Shown: in pieces, positions 15,275 through 16,515 of the stretch | How the letters are laid out: each line of letters begins with the position of its first letter | How positions within the stretch are numbered: position 1 is the stretch's first letter | DNA from: CAZIVO01 sp964542765 | Lineage (GTDB): Bacteria > Planctomycetota > UBA1135 > UBA2386 | Direction of reading: 5' to 3' | NCBI GenBank assembly: GCA_964542765.1 | Contig: CAZIVO010000082.1 | Span: 1 to 16,515, forward strand | Length of the DNA stretch: 16,515 nucleotides | Program-made: the position numbers and the translations under genes | The notes under the pieces: model-generated | The model's database searches: none | The model's input: the letters and a program-made list of their open reading frames with translations, nothing else | What the model was told of the DNA's origin: nothing

Positions 15275-15684
15275 CAGATAGACCTCCGCCGGATGAGCCT
15301 TACCTTGACCGGTAGCTTGTGCGCAACACGGTTGAAAGCCAGACGAGCCTGCTCTTCCGTGCAGCCTCCGAGCTCGTAGAGCACTGTCCCCGGCTTCACT
15401 ACAGCAGCCCAGAAGTCGACATCGCCCTTGCCCTTGCCCTGGCGACTCTCAGCAGGCTTCTTGGATATGGGCTTGTCCGGAAAGATCCGGATCCAGAGTT
15501 TTGCTTCGGGAGCATTCCGCGAACAGGCAATACGCCCAGCCTCGATCACCCGGGCCGAAATCCAGCCCGGCTCCAGAGACTGCAAACCGTACTCACCGAA
15601 ATCAACCCGATTGCAACGCGTCGCGACGCCGCGGATGCGGCCCCGTTGCTGCTTGCGATGCTTGACTCGCTTTGGCATCAACAT
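15274..15684 (-). CDS. rplP: 50S ribosomal protein L16
   Basis: Large-subunit protein at the A-site region, contacting the tRNA elbow. 136 residues, invariant length. Starts MLMPKRVKHRKQQRGR and contains GEYGLQSLEPGWISARVIEA, IFPDKPISKKPAESRQGKGK, WAAVVKPGTVLYELGG and ARLAFNRVAHKLPVK. It starts 4 bp after rpsC and overlaps rpmC by one base. Confidence 0.98.
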   Translation of the reverse strand: MLMPKRVKHRKQQRGRIRGVATRCNRVDFGEYGLQSLEPGWISARVIEAGRIACSRNAPEAKLWIRIFPDKPISKKPAESRQGKGKGDVDFWAAVVKPGTVLYELGGCTEEQARLAFNRVAHKLPVKVRLIRRRSI

Positions 15685-15688
15685 GGTG

Positions 15689-16381
15689 TCACAGCCTCTC
15701 CGCCTGCCGCTCCGCGCGGGTTCTCACGGGCAAAAGACCTTGGGTGGTCTCTCCCGGTCCGTATTCGCCTTTGAAGATCCAAACCTTCACACCGATCGTT
15801 CCATAACCGGTCTTGGACACGCAGGTGCCGTAATCGAGCTTGGCGCGAAGAGTCGTGCATGGGATACGCCCACGCCGGACCTCACCAACGCGCGCCATCT
15901 CTGCACCCTGCAGTCGACCAGCCACCATGATCTTGATTCCCAATGCGCCTGCCGCCATCGAAGTCTCCGCGGCCTTCTTCAGGGCGCGACGGTAGTTCAT
16001 CCGCTTGCTGAGCATCTCGGCCAGCGACTCGGCCACCAGCGCCGACTCGAGTTCCGGCCGATGGATTTCCATGATCTTCATCCGCACAGCCTTGCCCGTC
16101 AGCTTCTCGAGATCCTCGCGGAACTTGTCGACCTTTGCGCCCTTCTTGCCAATCAGGATGCCAGGTCGCGCGGTGTGGAGGAAAACGGTGATCACCTCGC
16201 CAGCGCGCTCGATCTCGACCCTGGGGATCGCTGCAAACGCCCAGTTGTCCCTGATGAAGCGGCGGATCATCTGATCCTCCACCAAGAACTTGCTGAAATC
16301 CTTCTTGTTCGCGTACCAGCGCGAACGCCAAGGCTCGGTGATGGCAATTCGAAATCCGGTGGGATGGGTTTTCTGCCCCAT
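15689..16381 (-). CDS. rpsC: 30S ribosomal protein S3
   Basis: Small-subunit head protein lining the mRNA entry tunnel. 230 residues, normal. Begins MGQKTHPTGFRI; the KH domain contains ARPGILIGKKGAKVDKFRED with the GxxG loop at 78-81; the C-terminal domain contains MNYRRALKKAAETSMAAGAL, GRLQGAEMAR and GTIGVKVWIFKGE. A strong GGAGGA ribosome site about 9 nt upstream lies inside the acidic codons that end rplV; the two genes are separated by only 2 bp. Confidence 0.98.
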   Translation of the reverse strand: MGQKTHPTGFRIAITEPWRSRWYANKKDFSKFLVEDQMIRRFIRDNWAFAAIPRVEIERAGEVITVFLHTARPGILIGKKGAKVDKFREDLEKLTGKAVRMKIMEIHRPELESALVAESLAEMLSKRMNYRRALKKAAETSMAAGALGIKIMVAGRLQGAEMARVGEVRRGRIPCTTLRAKLDYGTCVSKTGYGTIGVKVWIFKGEYGPGETTQGLLPVRTRAERQAERL

Positions 16382-16383
16382 GA

Positions 16384-16515
16384 TTACTCGTCCTCCTCCT
16401 TTTTCGGAGCCGGCTTCTTCTTCGCGGGAGCCTTCTTTGCCGCAGCCTTCTTTGCTGGAGCCTTCTTTGCTGGAGCCTTCTTTGCTGCAGCCTTCTTTGC
16501 TGGAGCCTTCTTTGC
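16384..16515 (-). CDS. rplV: 50S ribosomal protein L22, C-terminal tail only
   Basis: Only the last 43 codons are in the window and they contain none of the L22 fold. The visible part is a lysine/alanine/proline repeat (AKKAP or AKKAA) ending KPAPKKEEDE. Assignment to L22 rests on position: rplV directly precedes rpsC in almost every bacterial S10 operon, and extended basic L22 tails occur in several phyla. The acidic end doubles as the ribosome binding site for rpsC. The gene is cut by the window edge, not visibly broken. Confidence 0.72.
   Translation of the reverse strand, partial: AKKAPAKKAAAKKAPAKKAPAKKAAAKKAPAKKKPAPKKEEDE
16411..16515 (-). repeat. 15-bp tandem repeat encoding AKKAP/A
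   Basis: Seven 15-bp units, six clean and one diverged (AKKKP), encode alternating AKKAP and AKKAA pentapeptides in the order P, A, P, P, A, P reading toward the stop. The array continues past the right edge of the window, so its length is unknown. Confidence 0.9.

Overview
This is a bacterial chromosomal window, GC-rich by eye. It is dominated by the conserved S10/spc/alpha ribosomal-protein locus, which fills about 5.5-16.5 kb on the minus strand. The protein sequences (SecY, L24, a zinc-type S14 and S4, no rpmD or infA in the cluster) look to me most like the Planctomycetota/PVC group. That placement rests on remembered sequence character, not a search, and is only moderately confident. 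A run of exactly 100 N inside a tandem repeat marks the sequence as a draft or metagenomic scaffold.

Layout. Positions 3-256 hold two class II serine tRNA genes (anticodons GGA and CGA) on the minus strand, with CCA encoded. A promoter for them overlaps the end of the next gene. Positions 294-785 (minus) hold tadA, the tRNA adenosine deaminase. Divergent from it, 832-1833 (plus) encodes a transcarbamylase of the N-acetylornithine/N-succinylornithine type with two substituted active-site positions. A hairpin-rich 259-bp spacer and a promoter lead into dnaE (2093-5530, plus), the replicative DNA polymerase III alpha subunit. dnaE meets the ribosomal cluster tail to tail across 15 bp, with a strong hairpin at the junction.

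Read in the direction of transcription (right to left), the minus-strand cluster is rplV (partial), rpsC, rplP, rpmC, rpsQ, rplN, rplX, rplE, rpsN, rpsH, rplF, rplR, rpsE, rplO, secY, adk, rpmJ, rpsM, rpsK, rpsD, rpoA, rplQ. Spacing never exceeds 39 bp and many stop/start pairs overlap (ATGA or TGATG), so the whole set looks like one long transcript with translational coupling. It supplies both ribosomal subunits, the SecY translocon channel, adenylate kinase and the RNA polymerase alpha subunit. No promoter for the cluster is visible; it must lie beyond the right edge.

The window is mostly ordinary housekeeping DNA and I found no clearly new system. The points most worth a second look are: an acidic six-residue repeat tail on ribosomal protein L15, at least 10 copies and interrupted by the assembly gap; a lysine-rich repeat tail on L22 at the window edge; the transcarbamylase with HPLP in place of HCLP; the degenerate PHP domain of DnaE; and the absence of rpmD, infA and map from their usual places.
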